Positions 7,792 through 16,815 of a DNA stretch of 64,000 bases are shown here, one piece after another. Source of the stretch: Nocardia arthritidis (GTDB lineage: Bacteria; Actinomycetota; Actinomycetes; Mycobacteriales; Mycobacteriaceae). The stretch is from contig NZ_CP046172.1 in assembly GCF_011801145.1 (NCBI RefSeq), positions 1,488,001-1,552,000 on the forward strand, written 5' to 3'. Position 1 is the first letter of the stretch; every line of letters starts with the position of its first letter. A program made the translations under genes and the position numbers. The notes beneath the pieces were generated by a model that worked only from the letters and a program-made list of their open reading frames with translations, was not told the origin of the DNA and ran no database searches.

Positions 7792-9042
7792 GTGGGCTTG
7801 GCCACCGAGGGTGACGCGAAGGGTGACGAGCCGGATCGGCCCGCGTCGGCATTCGGTCCGCCCGTCTCCGACTCCACCGGTTCGGCTCCCGAATCGACCG
7901 GTCCGGAGGGCGAATTCGGTCCGCCCGTAGGCGAATTCGGTCCGCCGGTTGGTGAATTCGGTCCGCCGATGGGTGAATTCGGTCCACCGGTTGGCGAGTT
8001 CGGTCCGCCAGTTGGCGAGTACGGTCCGCCGATGGGTGAATTCGGTCGGCCCATGGCTGAATCCGGCCCCTCCGCAGCCGAATTCGGTCCGCCGGTCGGT
8101 GAGTTCGGCCCGCCCGCAACCGAATCCGGCCCTTCCGCAGCCGAATTGCGGCACTCGACAACGGAACCCGGCCAGCCCGGAGCCGAGTTCGGGCCGCCCA
8201 CAGCGGAATTCGGCGCCCCGGTGTCCGAATCCGGTGCCGCCGAACATCCCGAGCTCATCTGGCGGCCCGCCGACGATACGCCCGCGCCGCCGCCGCAGTA
8301 TCGCGCGCCGGATTCGTCCGGGTATCCGACGCCGTCGCAGGACCAACCCGACGAGACCGAGCGGGAGCGGTGGTGGCAGCAATCGACCGATTCGGGTGGT
8401 GTGCCGGTGCCGCCGCCTCCCGCTTCGCCGCAGTCGAGGCTGTCCTGGTCCGAGGATCCGATCGCGCAGCGGCTCGCGCCCGGTTTCCAGAAGCCGCCCC
8501 CGGGTCAGCCGGGGTCGAAGAAGCGCACCTGGTTGATCGTGCTCGGCACCGCCGCCGCGCTGGCGGTGATCGTCGGCCTCGCCTTCACCATCGTCGCGGT
8601 GACCCGCAGCGGCGGCGGCACCGAGACGACCGCCGCCCTCGTGCCGACCAGCACCAAGGCCGAGCTGAGCTGTCCGCCGATCAAGGACGGCAAGGTGACG
8701 CAGAGCAACGGTCCCGGCGACACCGCCTCCGGCCCCGGCGCCATCCTCGGCTTCCAGTACGCGTTCTACGTGCAGCGCAGCGGGGAGCAGGCCAGGAAGT
8801 TCGTCGCATCGGACACTGTGAACGTTTCGACGGCCGACATCATCCAGAAGGCCATCGACGAGCAGATCCCGGTCGGCACCACGCACTGCCTGCGGATCGT
8901 GGAGACCGCGCCGGAGACATACGACGTCGACCTCACCGAGCATCGGCCGGACGGTGCGACCCGGGTATATCTGCAGACGGTGAATACGGCGAACCGGGAC
9001 GGCAAGGAGCTGGTCTACTCGATCAAGAACCGGGGCGAGTGA
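7792..9042 (+). CDS. membrane-anchored protein with FGPP repeats and extracytoplasmic C-terminal domain
   Basis: 416 residues, family not recognised. Residues 1-150 are cytoplasmic and low-complexity: at least eight heptad-like copies of EFGPPVG, degenerating to ESGPSAA, encoded by a roughly 21-bp repeat. Residues about 243-267 (TWLIVLGTAAALAVIVGLAF) form one transmembrane helix after a KKR stop-transfer. The C-terminal 140 residues contain two cysteines (LSCPPI, THCLRI) and lie outside, possibly disulfide-linked. This single-pass architecture recurs in actinobacterial envelope proteins. The GTG at 7792 is chosen because GGAG lies 7 nt upstream. The neighbour at 6663 is also Pro-rich, suggesting a paired envelope function (inference). 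Confidence 0.72.
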   Translation: MGLATEGDAKGDEPDRPASAFGPPVSDSTGSAPESTGPEGEFGPPVGEFGPPVGEFGPPMGEFGPPVGEFGPPVGEYGPPMGEFGRPMAESGPSAAEFGPPVGEFGPPATESGPSAAELRHSTTEPGQPGAEFGPPTAEFGAPVSESGAAEHPELIWRPADDTPAPPPQYRAPDSSGYPTPSQDQPDETERERWWQQSTDSGGVPVPPPPASPQSRLSWSEDPIAQRLAPGFQKPPPGQPGSKKRTWLIVLGTAAALAVIVGLAFTIVAVTRSGGGTETTAALVPTSTKAELSCPPIKDGKVTQSNGPGDTASGPGAILGFQYAFYVQRSGEQARKFVASDTVNVSTADIIQKAIDEQIPVGTTHCLRIVETAPETYDVDLTEHRPDGATRVYLQTVNTANRDGKELVYSIKNRGE

Positions 9043-9045
9043 CCG

Positions 9046-9062
9046 TTCCCAATATTTGGGAA
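9046..9062. promoter_or_regulatory. inverted repeat in the aminotransferase promoter region
   Basis: TTCCCAA-TAT-TTGGGAA is a perfect 7-bp inverted repeat just after the stop of the membrane-protein gene and 66 nt before the aminotransferase ATG. The flanking sequence is AT-rich (AATTAATTTCATATCC), unlike its surroundings. It could be an operator overlapping a promoter or a short terminator; the AT-rich promoter-like setting favours an operator. Confidence 0.5.
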
Positions 9063-9127
9063 ATTAATTTCATATCCTGGTAGCGGTGTGCCAAAGTGGA
9101 GTATTCGCGTCTCCCTCGGAGGTACCC

Positions 9128-10303
9128 ATGTCGCCGACCATCCCATCGCTCGCGGGCAAGCTCGGCGGACTACAGAGCTCGGCGATTCGTGACCTGCTGA
9201 AGCTCACCGTCCGCCCCGACATCATCGGGCTGGCCGGTGGCCTGCCGGATGCGGAACTGATGCCGAGGGAACGGATCGCCGTCGCGGCGGATGCGGCGCT
9301 GCGCGACAGCGCCTGCCTGCAGTACACCGAATCGCCGGGGTGGGCGCCGCTGCGCGCGGTGCTCGCGGAGCGGGAGTCGGCGCGGCTCGGGCGCACCGTC
9401 GGGCTGTCCGAGGTGTTCGTGACACACGGTTCACAACAGGCGCTTTCGCTGCTCGCCGAGGTGCTGCTCGATCCGGGGGCGCTGGTGATCGTCGAGGATC
9501 CGGCGTATGTCGGTGCGCTGCAAGTGTTCCGGGCCGCCGGGGCGCGGATCGTCGCGGTGCCGCTGGACCGTGAAGGCATGCGGATCGACGCGCTCACCGA
9601 GCTGCTCGAGCGCGGGGAACGCCCGGCGTTGGTGCATACGGTCAGCAATTTCCACAACCCCGGTGGGGTGACGATGGCCGAGCACCGCAGGCGTGAACTC
9701 GCCGAACTCGCACAGCGGTACGGCTTTTGGGTGATCGAGGACGATCCGTACGGCGAGCTGTGGTTCGACCGGCCCGCGCCGGCGCCGATCGCGTCCTACT
9801 CGCACAACGTGATTCGACTATCCAGCGCGTCCAAGATCCTCTCGCCCGCGCTGCGCGTCGGCTGGCTGGTCGCGCCGGACGCGGTGTGCCGCGGCGTCGA
9901 GTTGCTGAAACAGGGCGCCGATCTTTGTGGTTCGGCGCTCACCCACCAGATCACCGCCGATCTGCTTGCCGACGAGAGCTGGCTGGCCGGACACGTCGAC
10001 TCGGTGCGCACCGCCTACGGCGCCCGCGCCAAGGCGCTGGTGCACGCGTTCCGCGCGACCTTCGGCGATCGCGCGAGCTGTACCGACGCCGCGGGCGGGA
10101 TGTTCGTCTGGGCCGATTTCACCGACGGCACCGATACGGCCGACCTACTGCCGCGCGCCCTGGAGCACGGCGTCGCATATGTGCCCGGTTCGGCCTTCGC
10201 CGTCGATGGGGGCTACCGGAATTCGCTGCGCATGTGCTTCACCACCTCCGATGAGGCGACGCTCACCGAGGCGATCGACCGGATGGCTCGCGCCGTCGGC
10301 TGA
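9128..10303 (+). CDS. PLP-dependent aminotransferase, class I/II (2-aminoadipate/LysN-like)
   Basis: 391-residue fold-type I aminotransferase. Visible: IIGLAGGLPDAELMPRE (typical of the LysN/AAT-I subgroup), YTESPGWAPLR, VTHGSQQALSLLAEV, VHTVSNFHNPGGVT (Asn contacting PLP), WVIEDDPYGELWF (Asp binding the pyridine nitrogen) and SSASKILSPALRVGW with the Schiff-base Lys. Close relatives use 2-aminoadipate, aromatic or branched amino acids with 2-oxoglutarate; specificity cannot be read here. It lacks the N-terminal GntR domain of MocR regulators. GGAGGT precedes the ATG at 9128 by 4 nt; an upstream in-frame GTG at 9086 lacks such a site. Confidence 0.85.
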   Translation: MSPTIPSLAGKLGGLQSSAIRDLLKLTVRPDIIGLAGGLPDAELMPRERIAVAADAALRDSACLQYTESPGWAPLRAVLAERESARLGRTVGLSEVFVTHGSQQALSLLAEVLLDPGALVIVEDPAYVGALQVFRAAGARIVAVPLDREGMRIDALTELLERGERPALVHTVSNFHNPGGVTMAEHRRRELAELAQRYGFWVIEDDPYGELWFDRPAPAPIASYSHNVIRLSSASKILSPALRVGWLVAPDAVCRGVELLKQGADLCGSALTHQITADLLADESWLAGHVDSVRTAYGARAKALVHAFRATFGDRASCTDAAGGMFVWADFTDGTDTADLLPRALEHGVAYVPGSAFAVDGGYRNSLRMCFTTSDEATLTEAIDRMARAVG

Positions 10304-10459
10304 GATGAGTGCCGCGCGCGGGAACTCGGCTCGGCGCGGGCGGAGGTCGGCTGCACCCAAGCGCGGCCATGGTGAGTGCCGGGCGACCGAGCTCGACCTG
10401 GCGCAAGTCGCGGGCGGCAGCGCCTAGGTGTGGAAGTCTTTGTCGTGCAACAGGTTTGC

Positions 10460-11959
10460 TCAGTCGACCCAGTTGTAGGTGCGTTCGACGGCCTTGTTCC
10501 ATGCGACCAGGTAGTTGTACCGGTCGGCCTCGGACATGGTCGGCTCCCATGTTTTGTCGGCGGTCCAGTTGGCGCGGATGTCGTCGGTGCCGGACCAGTA
10601 GCCCACCGCGAGCCCGGCGGCGTAGGCGGCGCCGAGCGCGGTGGTCTCGTTGACCACCGGGCGCACCACCGGCACGTCGAGGATGTCGGACTGGAACTGC
10701 ATGAGCAGTTCGTTGCCGACCATGCCGCCGTCCACCTTCAGCGTGGTCAATTCCAGTCCGAGGTGCTGGGATTCGGCGTCGGCGCGCATCGCGTCGACCA
10801 CCTCGCGGGTCTGGAACGCGGTGGATTCCAGCACCGCCCGCGCCAGGTGCGCCTTGTTCACGAACCGGGTGAGCCCGGCGATCACGCCGCGCGCGTCCGG
10901 CCGCCAGCGCGGCGCGAACAGGCCGGAGAACGCGGGCACGATGTATGCGCCGCCATTGTCGGCGACACTGCTTGCCAGCGGCTCGATTTCGTCCGCGGAC
11001 CCGATGATGCCGAGGTTGTCCCGGAACCACTGCACCAGCGATCCGGTGACCGCGATGGAACCCTCCAGCGCGTAGACGGCCGGTTCCTGGCCGAGCCGGT
11101 AGCACACGGTGGTGAGCAGTCCGTGATTGCTGGGCACGGGCGTGGTGCCCGTGTTCAACAGCATGAAATTGCCTGTGCCGTAAGTATTCTTGGCCTCGCC
11201 GGGGGTGAGGCAGGCCTGGCCGAAGGTGGCCGCCTGCTGGTCGCCGAGTATGCCCGCGACCGGAATACCGGCCAGCGGCCCCGAGTTGATCTCCGCGTAC
11301 ACCTCGGACGAACTGCGAATCTGCGGAAGTATCGAGGACGGCACCCCGAATTCCGCGCACAGCTCCGAATCCCATTGCAGCGTGCGCAGATTCATCAACA
11401 TGGTGCGTGAGGCATTGGTGACGTCGGTGATGTGCTGCCCGGTGAGATTCCACAGCACCCAGCTGTCCATGGTGCCGAAGCACAGCTCGCCCGCCTCGGC
11501 GCGCTCCTTGGCGCCGTCGACGTGGTCCAGGATCCAGCGCAGCTTCGGCCCGGCGAAGTAGGTGGACAGCGGCAGCCCGGTGCGCTCCTGGTAGCGGTTC
11601 GGGCCGTATTCGCCGCCGAGTTCGATGGCCAGCCGGTCGGTGCGGGTGTCCTGCCAGACGATGGCGTTGTGAATCGGCTTGCCGGACTTGCGATCCCACA
11701 CCACGGTGGTCTCGCGCTGATTGGTCACGCCGACCGCGGCGATCTCGTCGGCCCGCACGCCCGCGCGCTCCAGGACCTCGCCGAGCACCGATTCGGTGTT
11801 GCGCCAGATGCTTTCGGGATCGTGCTCGACCCAACCCGGGCGCGGGAAGATCTGCTCGTGCTCCCGCTGGGCGACGCCGACGACGTGTCCACGCCGGTCG
11901 AAGACGATGCACCGGCTCGAAGTCGTGCCCTGATCGATGGCGGCCACATAGCGACGCAT
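10460..11959 (-). CDS. glpK: glycerol kinase
   Basis: ATP-dependent phosphorylation of glycerol to sn-glycerol 3-phosphate in the cytosol. 499 residues, the normal length for the FGGY family. [16 protein letters not shown] is the first phosphate motif; [19 protein letters not shown] and [13 protein letters not shown] follow, and [17 protein letters not shown] is the FGGY-2 signature region. The C-terminal [17 protein letters not shown] is characteristic of GlpK. It diverges from glpD, with 153 bp between starts containing a perfect palindrome, so the pair supplies a complete glycerol to dihydroxyacetone phosphate route. No glycerol facilitator gene is adjacent. Confidence 0.96.
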   Translation of the reverse strand: MRRYVAAIDQGTTSSRCIVFDRRGHVVGVAQREHEQIFPRPGWVEHDPESIWRNTESVLGEVLERAGVRADEIAAVGVTNQRETTVVWDRKSGKPIHNAIVWQDTRTDRLAIELGGEYGPNRYQERTGLPLSTYFAGPKLRWILDHVDGAKERAEAGELCFGTMDSWVLWNLTGQHITDVTNASRTMLMNLRTLQWDSELCAEFGVPSSILPQIRSSSEVYAEINSGPLAGIPVAGILGDQQAATFGQACLTPGEAKNTYGTGNFMLLNTGTTPVPSNHGLLTTVCYRLGQEPAVYALEGSIAVTGSLVQWFRDNLGIIGSADEIEPLASSVADNGGAYIVPAFSGLFAPRWRPDARGVIAGLTRFVNKAHLARAVLESTAFQTREVVDAMRADAESQHLGLELTTLKVDGGMVGNELLMQFQSDILDVPVVRPVVNETTALGAAYAAGLAVGYWSGTDDIRANWTADKTWEPTMSEADRYNYLVAWNKAVERTYNWVD

Positions 11960-12044
11960 TCGTGCAGGTTACTAAACCGGACGCGCCGAAGACGGCATAT
12001 CGGGCCGCCCCGCGCCGGGCGACACGGCCCGGGCGCGGTCGGGG

Positions 12045-12061
12045 CGAAACGCGGCGTTTCG
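12045..12061. promoter_or_regulatory. palindrome in the glpK-glpD divergent promoter
   Basis: CGAAACG-CGG-CGTTTCG, perfect 7-bp arms, lies 52 nt before the glpD ATG and next to CATAAC, a possible -10 element. The position suits an operator for a glycerol-responsive regulator, but no regulator gene for it is adjacent. Confidence 0.5.
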
Positions 12062-12112
12062 CATAACCTGTACCAGAAAGCTCGATCGCACACCCGGCTG
12101 GAGGAGTCGAGC

Positions 12113-13846
12113 ATGACCAAGAAACCGGAATCGCAGGCGCTCGGTCCGGAGCAGCGGCGGGCGGCGTGGGAACGGTTCGGTAAGGATCACTTCGATGTGG
12201 TCGTCATCGGGGGCGGCGTGGTCGGCGCTGGTATCGCCCTGGACGCGGCCACCCGCGGCTTGCAGGTGGCCCTGGTCGAGGCCCGCGATCTGGCCTCCGG
12301 GACATCCAGCCGGTCGTCGAAGATGTTCCACGGCGGCCTGCGGTATCTGGAACAGCTGGAGTTCGGGCTGGTGCGCGAGGCGCTGCGGGAGCGCGAACTC
12401 GCGCTGTCGATGCTTGCCCCGCATCTGGTGAAGCCGCTGCGTTTCCTCTACCCGCTCACCCACCGGGTGTGGGAGCGGCCGTACGTCGCCTCCGGGCTGG
12501 TGCTCTACGACACCATGGGCGGCGCGAAATCCGTTCCCGGACAACATCATCTGAGTAGGCACGGGGCGCTCCGGCTGGCCCCCGGGCTCAAGCGGAGCGC
12601 GCTGATCGGCGGCGTCACCTACTACGACACCGTCGTCGACGATGCCAGGCACACCATGACCGTCGCCCGCACCGCGGCACACTACGGCGCGGTGATCCGC
12701 ACCTCCACCCAGGTGGTCGGCTTCCTGCGCGAGGCGGACCGGGTGGTCGGGGTGAAGATCCGCGACAGCGAGGACGGCCGCACCGGCGAGGTGCGCGCGC
12801 ACGTGGTGATCAACGCGACCGGCGTGTGGACCGACGAGGTGCAGGCGCTGTCGAACAACCGGGGCCGGTTCCACGTGCGCGCCTCCAAGGGCGTGCACAT
12901 CGTGGTGCCGCGCGACCGCATCGTCAGCGATGCCGCGATCATCCTGCGCACCCCCACCTCGGTGCTGTTCGTCATCCCGTGGGGCGCGCACTGGATCATC
13001 GGCACCACCGACACCGACTGGAATCTGGACCTCGCGCATCCGGCGGCGACCAAGGCCGATATCGACTACCTGCTGGACCGGGTGAACCAGGTGCTGGTCA
13101 CCCCGCTCACCCACGACGATATCGACGGCGTCTACGCGGGCCTGCGCCCACTGTTGGCCGGTGAGAGCGACGAGACCTCGAAACTGTCCCGCGAGCACGC
13201 GGTGGCCAGGGTCGCGCCCGGACTGGTCGGCATCGCGGGCGGTAAGTACACCACCTATCGGGTGATGGCCTACGATGCGATGGACGAAGCGGCACAGGAC
13301 ATTCCGGCCCGAGTCTCGCCATCGATCACCGAGAAGGTGCCGCTGCTCGGCGCCGACGGCTATTTCGCGCTGGTCAACCAGACCGTGCAGCTGGCCGAGG
13401 CGTACGGCGTGCATCCCTACCGGATCAAGCATCTGCTCGACCGCTACGGCTCGCTGATCGACGAGGTGATGGCCATGGCGGCGGGCAAACCCGAACTGCT
13501 GCAACCGATTACCGACGCCCCGTCGTACCTTCAGGTGGAGGTGGTGTACGCGGCGGCGGCCGAGGGCGCGCTGCACCTGGACGACATCCTGGCCCGCCGC
13601 ACCCGCATCTCGATCGAATACTCGCACCGCGGCTCGCACTGCGCCGAACAGGTCGCGCAGTTGGTCGCGCCGGTGCTCGGCTGGGACGAGGATGAAATCG
13701 ACCGCGAGGTAAGGACTTATCAGGCGCGGGTGGACGCCGAGGTGCGCTCGCAGACCCAACCCGACGACGCCTCGGCCGACGCGCTGCGCATCGCCGCGCC
13801 GGAACCGCGCCCGGAGATCCTGGAGCCGGTGCGGGCCGAGGGCTGA
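12113..13846 (+). CDS. glpD: glycerol-3-phosphate dehydrogenase (FAD-dependent)
   Basis: Membrane-associated flavoenzyme oxidising glycerol 3-phosphate to dihydroxyacetone phosphate and passing electrons to quinone. 577 residues. FAD Rossmann motif at 29-40 (VVVIGGGVVGAG), SRSSKMFHGGLRYLEQLE (FAD-dependent G3P dehydrogenase signature), VINATGVWTDEV, FVIPWGAHWIIGTTDTDW, and GLRPLLAG...GGKYTTYRVMA; the C-terminal helical domain with RGSHC is normal. GGAGGAG lies 10 nt before the ATG. It corresponds to glpD2 of M. tuberculosis, also close to lpdA. Confidence 0.95.
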   Translation: MTKKPESQALGPEQRRAAWERFGKDHFDVVVIGGGVVGAGIALDAATRGLQVALVEARDLASGTSSRSSKMFHGGLRYLEQLEFGLVREALRERELALSMLAPHLVKPLRFLYPLTHRVWERPYVASGLVLYDTMGGAKSVPGQHHLSRHGALRLAPGLKRSALIGGVTYYDTVVDDARHTMTVARTAAHYGAVIRTSTQVVGFLREADRVVGVKIRDSEDGRTGEVRAHVVINATGVWTDEVQALSNNRGRFHVRASKGVHIVVPRDRIVSDAAIILRTPTSVLFVIPWGAHWIIGTTDTDWNLDLAHPAATKADIDYLLDRVNQVLVTPLTHDDIDGVYAGLRPLLAGESDETSKLSREHAVARVAPGLVGIAGGKYTTYRVMAYDAMDEAAQDIPARVSPSITEKVPLLGADGYFALVNQTVQLAEAYGVHPYRIKHLLDRYGSLIDEVMAMAAGKPELLQPITDAPSYLQVEVVYAAAAEGALHLDDILARRTRISIEYSHRGSHCAEQVAQLVAPVLGWDEDEIDREVRTYQARVDAEVRSQTQPDDASADALRIAAPEPRPEILEPVRAEG

Positions 13847-13849
13847 AAT

Positions 13850-15094
13850 TCAGCCGCCGAGCCCGGGCGGCGGAAGGGTGATGGTCGCGATGGTGCCGCC
13901 GCCCGGCGCCGGCTCCATTGTCGCTGTGCCGCCGTGCAATTCGGCGATCCAGGCGACCAACGACAGCCCGATGCCGCTGCCGCGTCCGCTGGTGACGCCG
14001 CGCTGGAACGGATTGCTGGACAGCTGCGGGTTCAGCCCGGCGCCGTGGTCGCGCACGCTGACCCGGCCCTCGGCCACGTAAACCTCCACCGGCGCATGCG
14101 GATTCACCGCGCCGTGGGTGATGGCGTTCTCGATCAGATTGCGAATGGCCAGGCTCAACAGCGCCGGATCGCCGACGATCACCGATGGATTGGCTTGCAC
14201 CACAACGTTTTTGCCGGTGAATTCGTCGGCGACCGATTCGGTGAGCTGGTCGAGCAGCAGCTGCACCCGCTCCATGGTGGTGACGCCCGCCTGCATCCTG
14301 GCCCTGGCCAGCAGCCCGGCCACGATCCGCTCCATCCGGTCACCGAGTGCGCGGGCATCGGCCAGCGCCCGCTCCAATTCGTGCGGGTTGCGCCGCCGCG
14401 GCTCGCTGACCAGCCGCAGCGTCGCCAGCGGCGTGCGCAGCTCGTGCGCGGCGTCGCCGAGGAAGCGTTCCTGCTCGTCCACCATTACGACGGCCTGTCG
14501 GATGCTGCGCCCGGAAAGCAGGTGCGCGGCGATCGCGGCCAGCGTGACCAGTACCAGCCCGCCGACGATCAGACCCCACAGCAGCAGCGCCCGATCACGG
14601 TCGTGCGCACCGGGATTGGTGCCGACGATGATCGCCGCCTGCACCTGCGAATCGGGCCAGCTGACCGGTGAGACCGCCAGCCGCACCGGTCTGCCGACGC
14701 TGTCGGTGCTGCTCTTGAAATGGGTGCCCGCGGTGCCGGGTACGGAGATATCGTCGGCGAGCGCCTTGATGCCGTCCTTCTTCGGCAGCCAGGAGTTCAG
14801 GTGCTCGTACACCGTTTTCCATTTGCCGTCGCTGGTGTCGGTGAGCACCATGACGGCCATCTCGCCGTTGGCCAGGTCGTCGCCCTGCAGCGCGCTGGCA
14901 TCGATGGTGTCGTCCTGCAGCACCAGGGCGCGCTGCACCCCGGCCACCACCCGGTCCAGCGCGTCGTCCACGGCTTGGTCGCGGGAGCGCGCGTCGATGG
15001 TCGCCGCGACGGCGCCGAGGATGATCAGGCTCAGCGCGGCGATCGTTGTGATGAGCGCGGTCAGTTGCCAGCGGGTGCGCCGGAGCCGGGCCAC
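13850..15094 (-). CDS. sensor histidine kinase
   Basis: Membrane sensor, 414 residues with the GTG at 15094 as start. TM1 about residues 11-33, an extracytoplasmic sensor domain of about 130 residues, TM2 about 171-193, HAMP-like linker, dimerisation box FLGDAAHELRTPLATLRL with phospho-acceptor His217, N box NLIENAITHG, and G boxes DHGAGL and GSGIGLSLVAW for ATP. The response regulator gene lies just upstream in the same operon; the open frame reaches back to a CTG at 15139 that overlaps the regulator stop, so a rare CTG start with coupling is possible. The sensor ligand is unknown. Confidence 0.85.
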   Translation of the reverse strand: MARLRRTRWQLTALITTIAALSLIILGAVAATIDARSRDQAVDDALDRVVAGVQRALVLQDDTIDASALQGDDLANGEMAVMVLTDTSDGKWKTVYEHLNSWLPKKDGIKALADDISVPGTAGTHFKSSTDSVGRPVRLAVSPVSWPDSQVQAAIIVGTNPGAHDRDRALLLWGLIVGGLVLVTLAAIAAHLLSGRSIRQAVVMVDEQERFLGDAAHELRTPLATLRLVSEPRRRNPHELERALADARALGDRMERIVAGLLARARMQAGVTTMERVQLLLDQLTESVADEFTGKNVVVQANPSVIVGDPALLSLAIRNLIENAITHGAVNPHAPVEVYVAEGRVSVRDHGAGLNPQLSSNPFQRGVTSGRGSGIGLSLVAWIAELHGGTATMEPAPGGGTIATITLPPPGLGG

Positions 15095-15135
15095 CGCGGG
15101 ACGCGCGTCGGATGAGGACAGTGTGGTGGAAATCT

Positions 15136-15795
15136 TCAGGTTCCGATCATGAATCCGGTGCCGCGAATGGTTTCGATCACCGGGGGAGCTCCGAGCTTGC
15201 GGCGCAGCTGCGCGATCACGGCGTCGACAACGTTGGATGCCGGTTCGGCCATTTCGTCCCAGCAGCATTCGATGAGTTCGGTGCGGGAGACGACGCTGCC
15301 CGCGCGGGCGGCGAGCAGTTCGAGCACGGCGAATTCCTTCGGGGTCAGCGACCGCAGGATTCCGGCGCGCATGACGCGGCGGCGGGGTAGATCGATATCG
15401 ATATCGCCGAGTACGAGCCGCGACGGCGCGGGCTGTTCCCGGCGGCGGCACAGCGCGCGCACCCTGGCCGCGAGTTCGGCCAGGGCGAACGGTTTGACCA
15501 GGTAGTCGTCGGCGCCGTGCTCGAAGCCGGCGATCCGGTCGGCCAGGCCGTCGCGGGCGGTGAGCATTAGCACCGGAACACGCTGTCCGGCCTGACGTTT
15601 GGCCGCGACCAGCTGCAGGCCGTCGCCGTCGGGCAGGCCGCGGTCGACGACGAGGCAGTCGTAGGTGTTGACGGAGATCTTCAGATCGGCATCGGCGAGA
15701 TGATGGGCGAGGTCCACCGCGAACCCGGCCGAACGCAATCCCGCCGCTACCTCATTGCCAAGGCCTTCGTCGTCCTCAACTACCAGAACTCGCAC
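15136..15795 (-). CDS. OmpR/PhoB-family response regulator
   Basis: 219 residues: receiver domain with acidic pocket Glu7-Asp9, phospho-acceptor Asp51 (CLVVDRGLPDGDG), Thr79 and Lys101 (YLVKPF), then a C-terminal winged helix (SLTPKEFAVLELLAARAG, VDAVIAQLRRKLG, IETIRGTGFMI). It is DNA-binding when phosphorylated by the partner kinase encoded directly downstream. GTG start at 15795. Targets are unknown; the small secreted-protein gene upstream is separated by a hairpin and may be its own unit. Confidence 0.92.
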   Translation of the reverse strand: MRVLVVEDDEGLGNEVAAGLRSAGFAVDLAHHLADADLKISVNTYDCLVVDRGLPDGDGLQLVAAKRQAGQRVPVLMLTARDGLADRIAGFEHGADDYLVKPFALAELAARVRALCRRREQPAPSRLVLGDIDIDLPRRRVMRAGILRSLTPKEFAVLELLAARAGSVVSRTELIECCWDEMAEPASNVVDAVIAQLRRKLGAPPVIETIRGTGFMIGT

Positions 15796-15846
15796 GAGGT
15801 CAGAGAATAGGGTATTTCACTGTTGGTGCGCAGTTCGGCAACCGGT

Positions 15847-15873
15847 GAGTGGCCCCGACAGGCGCGGCCACTC
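15847..15873 (-). terminator. hairpin after the small secreted-protein gene
   Basis: GAGTGGCC (15847-15854) pairs with GGCCACTC (15866-15873) around an 11-nt loop. It lies between the stop of the small gene and the response regulator start, so it probably separates their transcripts. No U tract is present. Confidence 0.55.
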
Positions 15874-15889
15874 GATGCGCGGACTCGAA

Positions 15890-16096
15890 TCAGTAGGTGT
15901 ACAGGTCGAAGCTCACGCCGTCCTGGGCGTACCGGCACTCCCACTGGGTGCCGCCGGTCTTCGGCGAGTTGCCGTCGGCCTGGCAAGCCTCGAGCGTCGC
16001 GTAGTTGCCGATGTAATCGGCGTGCGCGATCCCGGTGCCCGCGGCGAGGGCGGCGACGGCGAGCGCGGAGGCGGCGATGGCGGACTTGAGCTGCAT
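15890..16096 (-). CDS. small secreted protein, two cysteines
   Basis: 68 residues. [26 protein letters not shown] is a clean Sec signal peptide with AHA cleavage; the mature peptide of about 42 residues ([16 protein letters not shown] to SFDLYTY) has two cysteines likely to form one disulfide and many aromatic residues. GGGAGAG precedes the ATG by 6 nt. Such peptides are common in Nocardia and mycobacteria and have no assigned role. It lies upstream of the two-component system genes in the same orientation. Confidence 0.75.
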   Translation of the reverse strand: MQLKSAIAASALAVAALAAGTGIAHADYIGNYATLEACQADGNSPKTGGTQWECRYAQDGVSFDLYTY

Positions 16097-16191
16097 GGTG
16101 TTCTCTCCCTTTCGTTGGGCGCCTCGAGCGGCGCGGGACAAGAAAACCAATGCCTCCGTGAGAATTTCGTGATGCACTCCGAAAGTGCTGG

Positions 16192-16815
16192 TCAGCGCGG
16201 CCTGCGGGCCTCGGCGCCCGCCGCCCAGCCCACCAGCTCGCGGATGTAGTGCAGCACCACCTCGTCGGGATAGCGTTGCGGGTTGTCCAGGTGCAGCCGG
16301 GCCAGTTCCTCCAGGGCCGCCAGCAGGATTCGCTCGGTGGGTCCGTTCGGATCCACTTCGACACCGGCGAACCGGGACAGGTGCCTGGCCCCGACCGCGC
16401 GCGCATAGGAGCGCCCGAGTTCCAGCCGGGCACGCAGATTCGGCGGTCCACCGTCCGGCGGGCTGAGCATGATCTGCCAGCTGGTCGGCGCGGCGTGCAG
16501 ATAGGCGAGGATGCCCTCGGCCACCTGATCGATGGTGTCGGCGGCCCAGTCGACGCTGCTGACACCGGATAGCGCGATACTCGTTTCGCGGTCGAGCAGC
16601 GCGGTCATCAGCCCGTTCAGATCGGTGAACTGCTGATACACCAGTGCCCGCGCCACGTCGGCCTCGCGGGCGACGCGCTCGATGGTCACCGCGCCGAAAC
16701 CATCGGCGCCGACGATATCCCTTGCCACGTCCAGTAATTGGGCCCGTCGATCGGTCGCCGACATGCGGCGCTTCGGTGCTGTCGACTCCGGGCCGGTCCG
16801 CCCCGCAGTGTTCAC
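16192..16815 (-). CDS. TetR family transcriptional regulator
   Basis: 207 residues from the GTG at 16815, which overlaps the stop of the upstream flavoenzyme gene by 4 nt (GTGA); an internal ATG at 16764 would give 190 residues. The N-terminal HTH is clear: [38 protein letters not shown]. The C-terminal ligand domain is divergent, as usual. Co-transcription with the flavoenzyme and a perfect operator-like palindrome upstream at 18270 suggest autoregulation of the two-gene operon (inference). Confidence 0.87.
   Translation of the reverse strand: MNTAGRTGPESTAPKRRMSATDRRAQLLDVARDIVGADGFGAVTIERVAREADVARALVYQQFTDLNGLMTALLDRETSIALSGVSSVDWAADTIDQVAEGILAYLHAAPTSWQIMLSPPDGGPPNLRARLELGRSYARAVGARHLSRFAGVEVDPNGPTERILLAALEELARLHLDNPQRYPDEVVLHYIRELVGWAAGAEARRPR

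Noticed and set aside
9128..10303. MocR-type regulator identity for the aminotransferase
   Set aside because: No N-terminal GntR DNA-binding domain is encoded, and the upstream frame is the preceding gene's end.
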